Assembly (NCBI RefSeq): GCF_014322765.1
Contig: NZ_JAASTZ010000002.1
Coordinates: 177,492 to 241,491 of the forward strand
Direction: 5' to 3'
Source: Listeria immobilis
GTDB taxonomy: Bacteria > Bacillota > Bacilli > Lactobacillales > Listeriaceae
Length of the DNA stretch: 64,000 nt
Shown here piece by piece: positions 10,713-22,662 of the stretch. The notes under the pieces were generated by a model that was not told where the DNA came from, ran no database searches, and saw only the letters and a program-made list of their open reading frames with translations. The position numbers and the translations under genes were made by a program. Within the stretch, counting starts at the first letter, position 1. Every line of letters begins with the position of its first letter.

Positions 10713-11483
10713 CTATTTCCAATCCACAAGGGCTGTTACTGGAAAATGATCAGAAGCGGAAAATCCGTTCACTTCATCTATAATTGTTTCATAAGTGATA
10801 ACCTGAAAAGCATTGGAAACAAAGATATAGTCGATTCGCTGCAACTGATTTTCCGGGCGACGGGGATTAAAGTCATGGAAGCTGCCATTTGGACCGATAG
10901 CCGGAGTTTTAGCTATTAATTTTGCATCCTGATATTTTTCAATAATGTGCTGGTAAGTTAAAGTGGTGGGCTGGCTGTTTAAATCACCAAGTAATATTAG
11001 TGGCGCTCCTTCTGAAATTTGCTCAGCTCGTTGTAATAAAAATTGAATGGCAAATAATCGAGCTTCTTCCGATACATGGTCTAAATGAGTGTTAAAGACA
11101 AAAAATTGTTTTCCGTCGTTATCTGCTAATTTCCCCCAAACACAAATTCGTGGAAACATAGCGGTGGCATAAATGGAAGGAACATCAGGCGTTTCTGAAA
11201 GCCAAAAATGACCGCTCTCTAATAAAGTGAAACGATTAGAATTATAAAAAACAGCAGTAAATTCACCTTTTTCAAGTCCATCTTCACGACCAACACCAAA
11301 ATAATCCCAGTTAAGCATTTTCTGAATATCAAGCATTTGCTGCAAAACTGGTTCTTCAACCCCTATAATGTCCCAGTGATATTTTTTTAGTAATGAGTTA
11401 AGTAGTGGCTTACGTATTTTCCAACTCTTTTTTTGGTCAGAAGTATCATCAAAACGAATATTAAAACTAGTTACATGAAACAT
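10713..11483 (-). CDS. Endonuclease/exonuclease/phosphatase-family protein
   Basis: A 256-residue DNase I-fold protein without a signal peptide, so probably cytoplasmic. Family motifs are in order: an N-terminal SFNIRFDD strand with the metal-binding Asn, IIGVEEP with Glu, FNTHLDH, LLGDLNSQP with the catalytic Asp/Asn, and ASDHFPVTA with the final Asp-His pair. It is shorter than the secreted sphingomyelinase SmcL and lacks its export signal. Substrate not determinable. AGGAGG precedes ATG 11483. It lies 17 bases downstream of the condensation-domain gene on the same strand, so the two likely form an operon. Confidence 0.87.
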   Translation of the reverse strand: MFHVTSFNIRFDDTSDQKKSWKIRKPLLNSLLKKYHWDIIGVEEPVLQQMLDIQKMLNWDYFGVGREDGLEKGEFTAVFYNSNRFTLLESGHFWLSETPDVPSIYATAMFPRICVWGKLADNDGKQFFVFNTHLDHVSEEARLFAIQFLLQRAEQISEGAPLILLGDLNSQPTTLTYQHIIEKYQDAKLIAKTPAIGPNGSFHDFNPRRPENQLQRIDYIFVSNAFQVITYETIIDEVNGFSASDHFPVTALVDWK

Positions 11484-11499
11484 TATTTATCCTCCTTTT

Positions 11500-12780
11500 T
11501 TAGGATACTGATTTTATTGCAAGCAATTCGTGGATTACTTTATCCAAAAAATCTTTTTGCCATTCGTGATCATTTGTTGTCCCGTGTAAATTTGTACTAA
11601 GAGTAAGTTCTCCACGAAAAGTAGTTGCTGCAACTTGAAAAAATGGTGCATATTTTAACGAGCCACAAATGAAGCAATCCGTTAAATAGCTATTTTTAAA
11701 GTGGAGTTTTTCTTCATCAATGATTCCGATGTTGGTGAAGCTGGTTGTTGGAATAGAATATAATTTTCCAGAAGCTTTTTTTGCAAAGGAATAGCTTTTT
11801 TGTTTAAAAATAAATTCTAATAAATAATAAATTCGTAAGGGGCTTAAGCTGTTTTTTTGAGAGTTAAGTGATTTTTTCACTACTTGAAGAGCTTTTTCAA
11901 AAGAAGCTAAATCATCACTCGCGTCAATTTGGCATGTGATGTTGGCGGTTAGGTTGGTAATTCCCTGACTCGTTTTATTTGGTAAATATTTACGCAAATC
12001 AGTCGGGCAATCAATCGACATAGCGTGCTGTCCAGTTGTTTGTTGGGTGGTTCGGGTCATTGCAGCAAAAAGAACATCATTAACAGTTGCATCGTGCTGT
12101 TTAGCATAGGTAATAACTGCCGGAAAATCAGTTTTTGAAAGTTTTGTCCAAATGATTTTTGGGTTTTCTGGGTCGCCTTGAAGTGGGAACGTTGGGTTGT
12201 TAATCGTTTTTTTGTCAGATGCATCGGTTAAAATTTTTCGTTTCTCTTTCCGTGAAAACTGATCAAAAACTTGTTTTAATTTCCGAGAGCCTAAACTTAA
12301 ATTGGCTTGATAAGATGGATTAACTAACAAGGCAGAATAAAGCGCACTCAATAAGTACAAATATTCTTTAAAACCGGCGCCATCAGCAAGCATGTGATTC
12401 ATAATAATTACAAGTTGATCAGCTGTCTTAGTTCGCACAATAGTGAAGCGGATTTGCGGCCCATTTTCGGTAGATAATTTTTTAACGAGTGCACGATTTA
12501 CTTCCATTTCTGGATTAGTAGTTTCAATAAGAAAAACGAGGTCATCAGCAGAAAAAACACTTTCTTGCCAAAACGCTCCTTTTTTTGTTTCTTTAAAATG
12601 ACAGAGAAGTAGGGGGAGTTTTTTCGTAGACATTAGGACAGCTTTTTTTAAAGTGGTAAGATTTAAATGACTATCAAATGTAAGAACCGTATGTAAGTGA
12701 TGATCGTTTTTCATTTTCTCACCAGAAATATAGTGTTTAATATCAGAAGGTTCAGCCGGGTATTTCATGATTTTCACCAA
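11500..12780 (-). CDS. Stand-alone condensation-domain (acyltransferase-like) protein
   Basis: A 426-residue protein related to the condensation domains of peptide synthetases and WES/PapA acyltransferases. The active-site segment reads MNHMLADGAGF, an NH-x-x-x-DG form of the usual HH-x-x-x-DG, retaining the second His and Asp-Gly. A later SIDCPTDLRKYLPN segment corresponds to the DFGWG/latch side. No adenylation or carrier domain neighbours it, so its donor and acceptor are unknown. TTG 12780 or GTG 12777 may be the start; GGAGG is 7 and 10 bases away respectively. Confidence 0.78.
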   Translation of the reverse strand: MVKIMKYPAEPSDIKHYISGEKMKNDHHLHTVLTFDSHLNLTTLKKAVLMSTKKLPLLLCHFKETKKGAFWQESVFSADDLVFLIETTNPEMEVNRALVKKLSTENGPQIRFTIVRTKTADQLVIIMNHMLADGAGFKEYLYLLSALYSALLVNPSYQANLSLGSRKLKQVFDQFSRKEKRKILTDASDKKTINNPTFPLQGDPENPKIIWTKLSKTDFPAVITYAKQHDATVNDVLFAAMTRTTQQTTGQHAMSIDCPTDLRKYLPNKTSQGITNLTANITCQIDASDDLASFEKALQVVKKSLNSQKNSLSPLRIYYLLEFIFKQKSYSFAKKASGKLYSIPTTSFTNIGIIDEEKLHFKNSYLTDCFICGSLKYAPFFQVAATTFRGELTLSTNLHGTTNDHEWQKDFLDKVIHELLAIKSVS

Positions 12781-12947
12781 TGAATTTCCTCCTTTCTTCG
12801 GTTGGAATAGTTGTTAATAGTTTCCCTGAATAAGACGGAGCGAAACCAATTGGTGATTTAAAATAGTACAGCTGACTTTGTTTAGAAACGAGTAAATGAT
12901 TTATACACAAAGTTATTAGAAACGCTGAATTTTGAATGGTGGGATAT

Positions 12948-12990
12948 AAAAAAGATTGGGACTCGCAAATAAGAGAGCCCCAATCTTTTT
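12948..12990. terminator. Terminator downstream of the PBP gene
   Basis: AAAAAGATTGGG... pairs with ...CCCCAATCTTTTT around a purine-rich loop. On the minus strand it directly follows the PBP stop codon. Confidence 0.88.
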
Positions 12991-15026
12991 TATTTATACA
13001 TACTTTCGACTACTGGTTTTAATTGATCAATAACTAGTCCACTGCCACCGCGACCTTTGACGTTTTCAATCATTCCGACCATTAAATAATTTGGATTATC
13101 AGCATCAAAGGCATAAACAAATCCATTTTCAAGTCCATCTTCACCTTGTTTTTCTTTTAGTTCAGCGGTACCTGTTTTAGCTGCGATATTGTGTCCTTGG
13201 ATTTGGAGATTGTGTGCTGTTCCGGCTGGGTCTGAAACAGTTTTGATTAATGCCGTTTTTACTTGATTAGCGGAAGTTGCTTCGGTTGCTTGTGTCGTTT
13301 TTCCAGCTTGTTCTTTCATGTCTAATTTTGGGTAAGGCATTTTCCCGTTGTTGGCAATAGCCGAGTAGGCGATAGCTTGCTGGATGGGGGACATAAGTAA
13401 TTCACCTTGGCCATAGGAGGTATCTGCCAGTAAAATATCTGAATTTAGCCCATCGTTGGAGATTTGTGCTGGCTCCATAGTGAAAGGTAGATTATACTCT
13501 TTAGCAAAATCAAATTTTTCAAGTCCGGTTGTTAGTTTGTCTTTGCCGATTTCTAATCCTTCTTGTGCGAAATAAATATTATCTGAGTGAACAAGGGCAT
13601 CCGTCATATTCACTTTTGGAACGTCATGAACACGAGTGACAAAATATTTACCCCAAGAAGCATCTTTTTGCCATTTTAGTCCAGAGATTTCACGGACTTT
13701 ATCTGGTTTTGTAATACCTGTATCAAGCCCGATAGTTGCTGTAATTGTTTTAAAAGTGGAGCCAGGAGCATAACGATTTGCATATCTAGCTAGAAATGGT
13801 AGTCGTTTATCATCATTGTATTTTGCATAATCTTCTGCAGTAATACCAAGCACCATTTGATTTGCATCATAAGAAGGTGTACTTACTAAAGCTAAGAGTT
13901 CGCCATTTGTTGGGTTGATCATTGTGACAGCGCCTGTTTCTGAGCCAAGACTATCGAAAGCTTTCTTTTGAACGGCAGCATCAATAGTTAGCTTTATTTC
14001 TTCACCATCTTTACGATCGATTTTTTGTAGTGTGTCTTCTTGTTTTGTTTGGTCATTGATAATTTTGATTGCTCCACCATCTTTGCCGCGAAGTTGTTTA
14101 TCATAATAACGTTCTAATCCGTTTTTACCAATAACATCGCCAACACCGAGTTTAGGATTTTTTTCAATATCTTCTGCACTTACTTCGCCAACATAGCCAA
14201 TTAAATGCGAGGCAGCTTCATTTAATGGATAAGTTCGGAGTTCTTTTTGTGCATATGTTAGACCTGTTGCTTCAGGAAGTTTATCTTCATCTAGTGTAAC
14301 AAGTGGAACAAAACTGTCTGCTTGAACCCATTTTTGTGCTAATTGTTTGTTAATATATTCCGTTGAAATGTCTAGTTTTTTACTAATGTCTTGGATGTTT
14401 TTCGTTTTTTCATCACCTTCACCTAGTTTGGAAGGGACGATACCAGCTTCGGCAAATTGACCTTTTGTTGCAAGCGGGACACCATTACGATCGACAATTT
14501 GACCACGTGTTGCATTATCTTCCGTTAGCCGAACTTTGTCAGTTTTCACCATTCCTGGGAAAATAAGAGCTGGTTTCCAGTCGATTTTCCAGTCGTCCCC
14601 TTGTTTAGAAATGGTTGTTTGATATTTTTGTGTAGCTAGTTTTCCTAAGCTAGTACGCATTTCCAGATTGTAAGTTAGGTTGAATTTTTTCGTTTTATCA
14701 TCATAAACCGATTGTAGTTTTTTGACTTTAATATTTTCGGCGCCAATGCCACCATATACGGTTTGGTATTTTTCTTCCATTTCTTTGGCGGTAACTTCTA
14801 CTTTTTTGAGAGATGCTGTGGTGACATTATTTCCAAGACTATCGTATTTTTCTTTAGCGATGTTTGAGGTAAATGTTTCTGCAGCAGCCAAAGCTTCTTT
14901 TTCATCCTTATGTTGATTTTGTATGAAAAAATAAATGGCAAGACCTATCAGGACAATAACGACGGCGATAATTCCTATAATTAGGGACTTCTTGCTGTTC
15001 CTTTTTTTTCCATTTAAATTAGTCAT
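12990..15026 (-). CDS. Class B penicillin-binding protein (PBPB3/PBP2a-like)
   Basis: A 678-residue transpeptidase that cross-links peptidoglycan. Order: membrane anchor (about 15-35), MecA_N/NTF2-like domain (about 45-160), dimerisation domain (about 170-335), transpeptidase domain (about 355-675). Active-site motifs are S423-T-F-K (in APGSTFKTI), S481-D-N, and K617-T-G. The MecA_N domain links it to the low-affinity group that includes MecA; in Listeria this protein is associated, from memory, with intrinsic cephalosporin tolerance. ATG 15026 is chosen for its AAGGGG site; an upstream in-frame ATG at 15056 lacks one. Confidence 0.93.
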   Translation of the reverse strand: MTNLNGKKRNSKKSLIIGIIAVVIVLIGLAIYFFIQNQHKDEKEALAAAETFTSNIAKEKYDSLGNNVTTASLKKVEVTAKEMEEKYQTVYGGIGAENIKVKKLQSVYDDKTKKFNLTYNLEMRTSLGKLATQKYQTTISKQGDDWKIDWKPALIFPGMVKTDKVRLTEDNATRGQIVDRNGVPLATKGQFAEAGIVPSKLGEGDEKTKNIQDISKKLDISTEYINKQLAQKWVQADSFVPLVTLDEDKLPEATGLTYAQKELRTYPLNEAASHLIGYVGEVSAEDIEKNPKLGVGDVIGKNGLERYYDKQLRGKDGGAIKIINDQTKQEDTLQKIDRKDGEEIKLTIDAAVQKKAFDSLGSETGAVTMINPTNGELLALVSTPSYDANQMVLGITAEDYAKYNDDKRLPFLARYANRYAPGSTFKTITATIGLDTGITKPDKVREISGLKWQKDASWGKYFVTRVHDVPKVNMTDALVHSDNIYFAQEGLEIGKDKLTTGLEKFDFAKEYNLPFTMEPAQISNDGLNSDILLADTSYGQGELLMSPIQQAIAYSAIANNGKMPYPKLDMKEQAGKTTQATEATSANQVKTALIKTVSDPAGTAHNLQIQGHNIAAKTGTAELKEKQGEDGLENGFVYAFDADNPNYLMVGMIENVKGRGGSGLVIDQLKPVVESMYK

Positions 15027-15196
15027 AATACACCCCTTATATTCATAATTGTTCAACTAATTATATCAAATGATAGGAAGAATACGAAAAAAATTAAGAA
15101 AAACTTTAGAATTGCTGGACATATTTTTTTCTAATTGATGTCATAGTTTGTTCTTATTTACTTGTTAAAGTAGTAATAACGAAAGGATGATGCTAG

Positions 15197-15520
15197 GTGG
15201 AAGAGATGGAACAACAAGAAAAGAAAATCGTTTTTCGCGGAAAAGGTATCCATAATAAATGGAAGTGGAGTACGATTATTGTTAGTATTCTCTCTGTCAT
15301 TATTATTAGTGTTTTGAGTTATCAGCTGTATTCAGTTAGTCAAAATAGTCCGGGAAATAGTAGTGGAAACATGCAACAAGCTCCTAGTGGAGACGGAGCC
15401 CCAAGTGGAACTCCGCCATCTGGTGAACCCGGTCAAAATCCTGGCAGTTCGGATGATAGCAGTGATTCAGGCACAAGCGATAGTAATAGTGATAGTACAA
15501 GTAGCGATAACACGATATGA
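15197..15520 (+). CDS. Small membrane-anchored protein with Ser/Gly/Pro/Asp-rich tail
   Basis: A 107-residue protein with a basic cytoplasmic N terminus (about 1-22), one membrane helix (about 23-45), and a low-complexity tail rich in Ser, Gly, Pro and Asp, predicted outside the cell. GTG 15197 behind AAAGGA is used; ATG 15206 is also possible. It lies divergent from the PBP gene and upstream of the LCP gene, so an envelope role is a reasonable guess. The tail resembles a wall-spanning linker with no sorting signal. Confidence 0.75.
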   Translation: MEEMEQQEKKIVFRGKGIHNKWKWSTIIVSILSVIIISVLSYQLYSVSQNSPGNSSGNMQQAPSGDGAPSGTPPSGEPGQNPGSSDDSSDSGTSDSNSDSTSSDNTI

Positions 15521-15526
15521 TTCTCT

Positions 15527-15560
15527 GCCCTCTAAACAGCTTGTTTTAGAGGGTTTTAAT
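15527..15560 (+). terminator. Rho-independent terminator
   Basis: CCCTCTAAACA pairs with TGTTTTAGAGGG with one bulged T, followed by TTTTAATT. Confidence 0.78.
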
Positions 15561-15652
15561 TAATCTTTAAAAAATCTTATGTTATTTTCACTCTCTTTTT
15601 TTGTCATTTTATTGTAATATATAGGTAAGTTACAATAAATGAGGTGTGTAAA

Positions 15653-16588
15653 ATGGCAAGACATGCGCAGAAAAAAAAGCGCCGTACTCGTAAAGGTAGA
15701 GTTTTTGTTACTATTTTATTGGCATTATTAATTTTAGTTGGTGTATTTGCAGTTATTGGTTATTTTCAATATCAATCTAGTTTAAAAGAAGCGCAAAGTG
15801 ATAGCAATCTAAAAGACTATACATTCAACGGAGTCAAATCAGATGGTGATGCGATTAATGTATTGCTGATAGGTAGTGATTCTCGTGGAGCAGATCAAGG
15901 TCGTTCAGATAGTTTGATGATTGCTCATTACAATAAAAAAACGAAAACACCTAAACTAGTATCTATTATGCGTGATACTTATGTGGATATTCCAGGTCAT
16001 GGAAAAAACAAAATCAATGCGGCATATTCTTATGGTGGTCCAGAACTTGTCCGTCAAACAATTAAAGAAAATTTTGGTGTCGATGTTGAGTATTATGTCG
16101 TAGCAAATTTCGAAGGTTTCCCAAAAATTGTTGATACACTTGCACCAGAAGGAATTAAAATCAATGCAGAAAAAGATATGTCGAAAAATATTGATGTAAG
16201 TATTAAAAAAGGCGAGCAAGTGATGGATGGAAAAACATTACTACAATATGCTCGTTTCCGTAAAGATGCAGAAGGAGATTTTGGACGAATTCGTCGTCAA
16301 CAACAAGTGTTAGAAGCATTAAAAGAACAAGCTCTTGATGTAGGTGATGTAACAAAAATTCCAGATGTAATTGGTAAGCTTCAAGGCTATTCATCTACAA
16401 ATCTACCAACTGGGACGTTAATGTCTGTTGGTTCGGATTTCTTACTTGGTAAAACAGAAAATATGGAAAAATTTGCTATCCCTGTTGAAGGAAAATGGCA
16501 TAATGAACGAATTGAGGGAGCAGGTTCTGTTCTTCGTTTAGATGATGTCGCTGCAAACGCCCAAGCATTACAAGATTTTTTGAAATAA
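15653..16588 (+). CDS. LytR-CpsA-Psr (LCP) family protein
   Basis: A 311-residue membrane protein of the family that transfers wall teichoic acid or other glycopolymers from lipid carriers to peptidoglycan. A short basic cytoplasmic segment and one helix (about 13-36) precede the extracellular LCP domain (about 70-305). Visible motifs are NVLLIGSDSRGADQGRSDSLM with the Asp/Arg cluster, SIMRDTYVDIPG, and YARFRKDAEGDFGRIRRQQQV, the Arg-rich pyrophosphate-binding motif. ATG 15653 follows GAGGTG. Confidence 0.92.
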   Translation: MARHAQKKKRRTRKGRVFVTILLALLILVGVFAVIGYFQYQSSLKEAQSDSNLKDYTFNGVKSDGDAINVLLIGSDSRGADQGRSDSLMIAHYNKKTKTPKLVSIMRDTYVDIPGHGKNKINAAYSYGGPELVRQTIKENFGVDVEYYVVANFEGFPKIVDTLAPEGIKINAEKDMSKNIDVSIKKGEQVMDGKTLLQYARFRKDAEGDFGRIRRQQQVLEALKEQALDVGDVTKIPDVIGKLQGYSSTNLPTGTLMSVGSDFLLGKTENMEKFAIPVEGKWHNERIEGAGSVLRLDDVAANAQALQDFLK

Positions 16589-16593
16589 ATTAG

Positions 16594-16630
16594 AGCACGG
16601 AAGTTCATTCTTCGGATTTCCGTGCTTTTC
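16594..16630 (+). terminator. Terminator of the LCP gene
   Basis: AGCACGGAA pairs with TTCCGTGCT, followed by TTTC. It starts five bases after the stop codon. Confidence 0.85.
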
Positions 16631-16823
16631 TAGTTATAAAATACAGTTAATCTACACGCGACTCACTGCTTAATATACGAAGGTGCGGTAACAAAGACTA
16701 TCCAATTTAGATGGAAAATCGGCACAAAATAATGATTAAGAAATGATAGGCTAGTTTTAAATTTCTTTTTTTGCTTAGGATGGCTTATAATGAATACATA
16801 TTTGAAAAGGGGGAAGATACTTC

Positions 16824-17570
16824 GTGGAAAGTGTAACAAAAAAAAGGAAATGGAACTGGGCACAGATTCTTGCAATTTTTGTATTAATAACGCTCCTTAT
16901 TTCAATGGTTTATGCAGTTATTAACTTGATTTCAGCACCATCTGGAACTGTTCCTGAGGGAGAAAAAACAAAGGCGGATTATACGCTAATGTTGATGCAA
17001 TGTGTACTGGGAGTGGTGGTCTTATTTTTACCATCATTGATTAGTAAGAAAATGCATTTTGTCATACCAAATGCCATGTATATTGTATTTATCATTTTTT
17101 TGTACTGTGCGATTTATTTGGGAGAAGTTCAAAGTTTTTATTATTTAATTCCTAATTGGGATACAATCTTACATACGTTTAGTGGAGCGATGCTTGGGGG
17201 ACTTGGTTTTTCAATTGTTAGTTTACTGAATAGTGATGAGCGTGTAACACTTTCAATGAGTCCGGTATTTGTAGCGCTTTTTGCATGTAGCTTTGCCGTT
17301 TTTTTAGGAGTTTTCTGGGAGTTTTATGAATTTACGGCAGATAGTTTTGGAATGAACATGCAAAAAACTATGTTAGAAGATGGAACAATGCTTCAAGGTC
17401 ATGCAGCGGTTGCGGATACGATGGGTGATTTATTCGTCGATTTCCTTGGTGCGCTAGTTGTTGCGATTGTTGGATACTTTTCCATTCGCAAAAATAAAAA
17501 ATGGATGCTCAATTTTGAATTTAAAAAGATTGATGTGGAAAAAAATAAACCGATTTCTGACAAAAAGTAA
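16824..17570 (+). CDS. DUF2238-like polytopic membrane protein
   Basis: A 248-residue protein with about six membrane helices. The segments LHTFSGAMLGGLGFSI, FWEFYEFTADSFGMNMQ and DTMGDLFVDFLGALV match the pattern of DUF2238/YjdF-type proteins (His, Trp-Glu-x-x-Glu, Asp-Thr-x-x-Asp residues inside helices). Function is unknown. GTG 16824 follows AAAGGGGGAAG. A strong terminator follows, so it appears monocistronic. Confidence 0.82.
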   Translation: MESVTKKRKWNWAQILAIFVLITLLISMVYAVINLISAPSGTVPEGEKTKADYTLMLMQCVLGVVVLFLPSLISKKMHFVIPNAMYIVFIIFLYCAIYLGEVQSFYYLIPNWDTILHTFSGAMLGGLGFSIVSLLNSDERVTLSMSPVFVALFACSFAVFLGVFWEFYEFTADSFGMNMQKTMLEDGTMLQGHAAVADTMGDLFVDFLGALVVAIVGYFSIRKNKKWMLNFEFKKIDVEKNKPISDKK

Positions 17571-17578
17571 TTATTTTG

Positions 17579-17621
17579 GCTATAAGCAATGTCTATCAGG
17601 ATCTTGCTTATAGCCTTTTTG
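17579..17621. terminator. Bidirectional terminator
   Basis: GGCTATAAGCAA pairs with TTGCTTATAGCC, followed by TTTTT. It separates the DUF2238-like gene from the convergent PTS regulator. Confidence 0.9.
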
Positions 17622-17634
17622 TTTGGGAAATAAT

Positions 17635-19554
17635 TCATTCGCTGTAATAACCATCAGAAACCATTAATTGAATGAGTGCAGAGATAAAGTCAGCACGATT
17701 AGTGTTTTTTTTGAGATAGTTTACATTCAATTCATCAGCAAGTAGTTCTATCATTCTTGGGAAAATTTGATTAAACTCTTCTGAATTATTTTTGTCTACT
17801 GATAATGCAATAATTAAATGAACTTGATTGTCAGCCCACTCTATCGGCTTTTTAGAATGAATTATGATGAAACCTGTTTTGTAAGACATATATTTTATTG
17901 CATGTGGAACAGCAATACCGCTTGGAAAGGAAGTTGCAGAAAGATTTTCCCGCTCTTCAAGGGCAGCTTTATATCCAGCTGGAACATAATTTTTTGATTG
18001 GAAGGTAGAAGATATAAGTTCAAAAATGGCTTCTTTAGTGATGCTCTTATTTAAATCCATATAAAAACCTTCTGGTATTAGCCTAGGTAATATATGAGTA
18101 AGTTCCGTTTGATATTTTTGGTGTTTTATCTGCTCGATTTTTTTTCTAATAATTTTCATATCTTGAGGTGTGATAAATTCTTTAATAGTAATAAAGGCAA
18201 TGCTGGGGGGGAGAAAATAATCTTTTTTTAATGAGACTTGGGTTGAGATAATTAGTTCGGGTAGTACGGTTAAATCTAATTCCAGTAAGTCTTCAATCAT
18301 ATCAACAATGGTTAGCTCGTTACCAAAGTCATCTTCAATTTTTTCCTTCATTTGTTTTTCTTGCAAATTGTAACGGGGTGTAATAATTACCGCTTTAATT
18401 TGTTTGTTCTTTTTTTGCTGATTTTCCATAAAAGAACCAATATGCAAGGCTAAAAAAGCTATTTCATCATCAGAAATAGTTATATTTAAATCGCTAGAAA
18501 GAACAGAGGAAAGATAGACGGCAACATCAAATAGAACGGGATACTTTACTTTAATTTCCATTAAACTTAGATTGCGGGAAACCTTTTTTTCTTTGGAGCG
18601 TTTATATAAATTTTGAACATGAAGTAGTAGCCTGCTTTTAAACTGGTTATCAGAGAAATCAATTAAATAAATATTGCTGATTTCATTAAGGGCTCTATCT
18701 AGTGAATGAAGTACATCCGGTTCTACAAATTGTAAGACATCAAAATTTTCTTGGCGATATTCCCCTTCATAGAGAATGTTTAGCTCTTTTATATCATCTA
18801 GTAACAGGTCAACATGAAATTGTTTAGAAATTGCTTGCTGAATTTCTGCTATCGCTCGAAAGGATTTGTATATTTTTAAGGAATCAGCATCAATGGAAGT
18901 AACGATTTGAGAACCTTTAGCCCGGTCGATAGCAATAACTAAATGTAAAATAAAATTTCTGAGGAAATAAGTATTTAATGGCAAATCGTAACGCTCAAAT
19001 GCGCGTTTCGTTAATGTGTTAATATAATCTAATGGGATGGTATCTAAAAAATTTTGAATATCAGCCTCGAATGCGAGACCATCTTGTTGAAGCGGACTAA
19101 TGAGTTGGATCATTAGTTGACGCTTGTTTTTCGTTGCTCCCTCCAAGGTATAGCGCCCATTATTTTGACGAATATTTACGTCATAACGGTTGGCTAATTT
19201 ATTCAGCGCAAATAAATCAGAACGGATACTCGCGTCTGAAAGGTATAATGTATCTGACAAATCAAAAACATCTACTCCTTTTGAAGCGTTTTTGAAGAGT
19301 TGACGTAAAATATAGAATCGTCGACTGTTTATGGAGTGATTTTGGATTGTGGAATTGGTTTCGCTTGGATTACTATATTTATACCCTAAGCGACTGACTT
19401 CAATGGATACTAAGCCTTGTTGATTGATTGCTTTTACGTAATTTCTGATTGTTCTATCTGTCACATTTAGAATATCAGCTAACTCTTTTGCAGAAATGAA
19501 TTTATTAGTAGAGATTTTTTTTAGGTATTCGATTAGTCGCTCTTTATTATGCAT
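17635..19554 (-). CDS. PRD-domain PTS-controlled transcriptional activator (LicR/BglG-antiterminator-like)
   Basis: A 639-residue regulator. Order: N-terminal helix-turn-helix (about 1-60, ISAKELADILNVTDRTIRNYVKAI), a second winged-helix region (about 80-160), two PRD domains (about 180-295 and 300-400), an EIIB-like segment (about 410-500), and a C-terminal EIIA type 2 domain (about 500-635) with His in SGIAVPHAIKY. Such proteins are DNA-binding activators whose PRDs are phosphorylated by HPr and the cognate EIIB. It is the last gene of the PTS operon it probably controls. GGA precedes ATG 19554. Confidence 0.9.
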   Translation of the reverse strand: MHNKERLIEYLKKISTNKFISAKELADILNVTDRTIRNYVKAINQQGLVSIEVSRLGYKYSNPSETNSTIQNHSINSRRFYILRQLFKNASKGVDVFDLSDTLYLSDASIRSDLFALNKLANRYDVNIRQNNGRYTLEGATKNKRQLMIQLISPLQQDGLAFEADIQNFLDTIPLDYINTLTKRAFERYDLPLNTYFLRNFILHLVIAIDRAKGSQIVTSIDADSLKIYKSFRAIAEIQQAISKQFHVDLLLDDIKELNILYEGEYRQENFDVLQFVEPDVLHSLDRALNEISNIYLIDFSDNQFKSRLLLHVQNLYKRSKEKKVSRNLSLMEIKVKYPVLFDVAVYLSSVLSSDLNITISDDEIAFLALHIGSFMENQQKKNKQIKAVIITPRYNLQEKQMKEKIEDDFGNELTIVDMIEDLLELDLTVLPELIISTQVSLKKDYFLPPSIAFITIKEFITPQDMKIIRKKIEQIKHQKYQTELTHILPRLIPEGFYMDLNKSITKEAIFELISSTFQSKNYVPAGYKAALEERENLSATSFPSGIAVPHAIKYMSYKTGFIIIHSKKPIEWADNQVHLIIALSVDKNNSEEFNQIFPRMIELLADELNVNYLKKNTNRADFISALIQLMVSDGYYSE

Positions 19555-19576
19555 GATATCAGTCCTTCATGTTTGA

Positions 19577-19615
19577 AGAGAAAACTAACTACTGAAGCAC
19601 TAGTTAGTTTTCTCT
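19577..19615. repeat. 15-bp perfect inverted repeat between GH1 gene and regulator
   Basis: AGAGAAAACTAACTA (19577-19591) and its exact complement (19601-19615) flank a 9-base loop. No U-run follows on the minus strand, so it is more likely an intercistronic mRNA hairpin, leaky terminator or operator than a full terminator. Confidence 0.6.
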
Positions 19616-19632
19616 AAGAGTGAATAGAAATC

Positions 19633-22325
<2,693 letters not shown>

Positions 22326-22329
22326 AGTA

Positions 22330-22662
22330 TCACCCTTTTAATTTTTTATAAATCTTAATAATTTCCTTCATTAAATTAATCTCTGTTTTTACTGTCATTA
22401 AAGTGTCTTGCGCATGACCAAAGAGTGGGGAGTAAGGGATTTCAACACCTTCTGCCTCTTTTTGCAGGGTGCTAGTTTGTGTTTTATGGGCGATGACAAC
22501 CTCGTTATTTGCTTCTTGCATGAGGTTATCAGCTTGCTCAAATTCGCCATCAGCTGCTTTATTTACTGCTTGGAAAACAAAGTCTCTGGCATTTCCGGCG
22601 TGAAGAATAACGTTCATTGATAATAGGTTTAATTCATTAGGATCTACTTTTTTCATTTCCAT
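22330..22662 (-). CDS. PTS lactose/cellobiose-type subunit IIA
   Basis: A 110-residue helical EIIA of the Lac family that passes phosphate from HPr to EIIB. The family signature is present: ILHAGNARDFVFQAVNKA at the start, then the active His in SPLFGHAQDTLMT with the DTLM segment. GGAGG precedes ATG 22662. The gene overlaps the upstream IIB gene by 26 bases, which fixes them as one transcript. Confidence 0.92.
   Translation of the reverse strand: MEMKKVDPNELNLLSMNVILHAGNARDFVFQAVNKAADGEFEQADNLMQEANNEVVIAHKTQTSTLQKEAEGVEIPYSPLFGHAQDTLMTVKTEINLMKEIIKIYKKLKG

Noticed and set aside
10713..11483. Sphingomyelinase SmcL
   Set aside because: The DNase I-like fold is shared, but the protein is much shorter and has no signal peptide.
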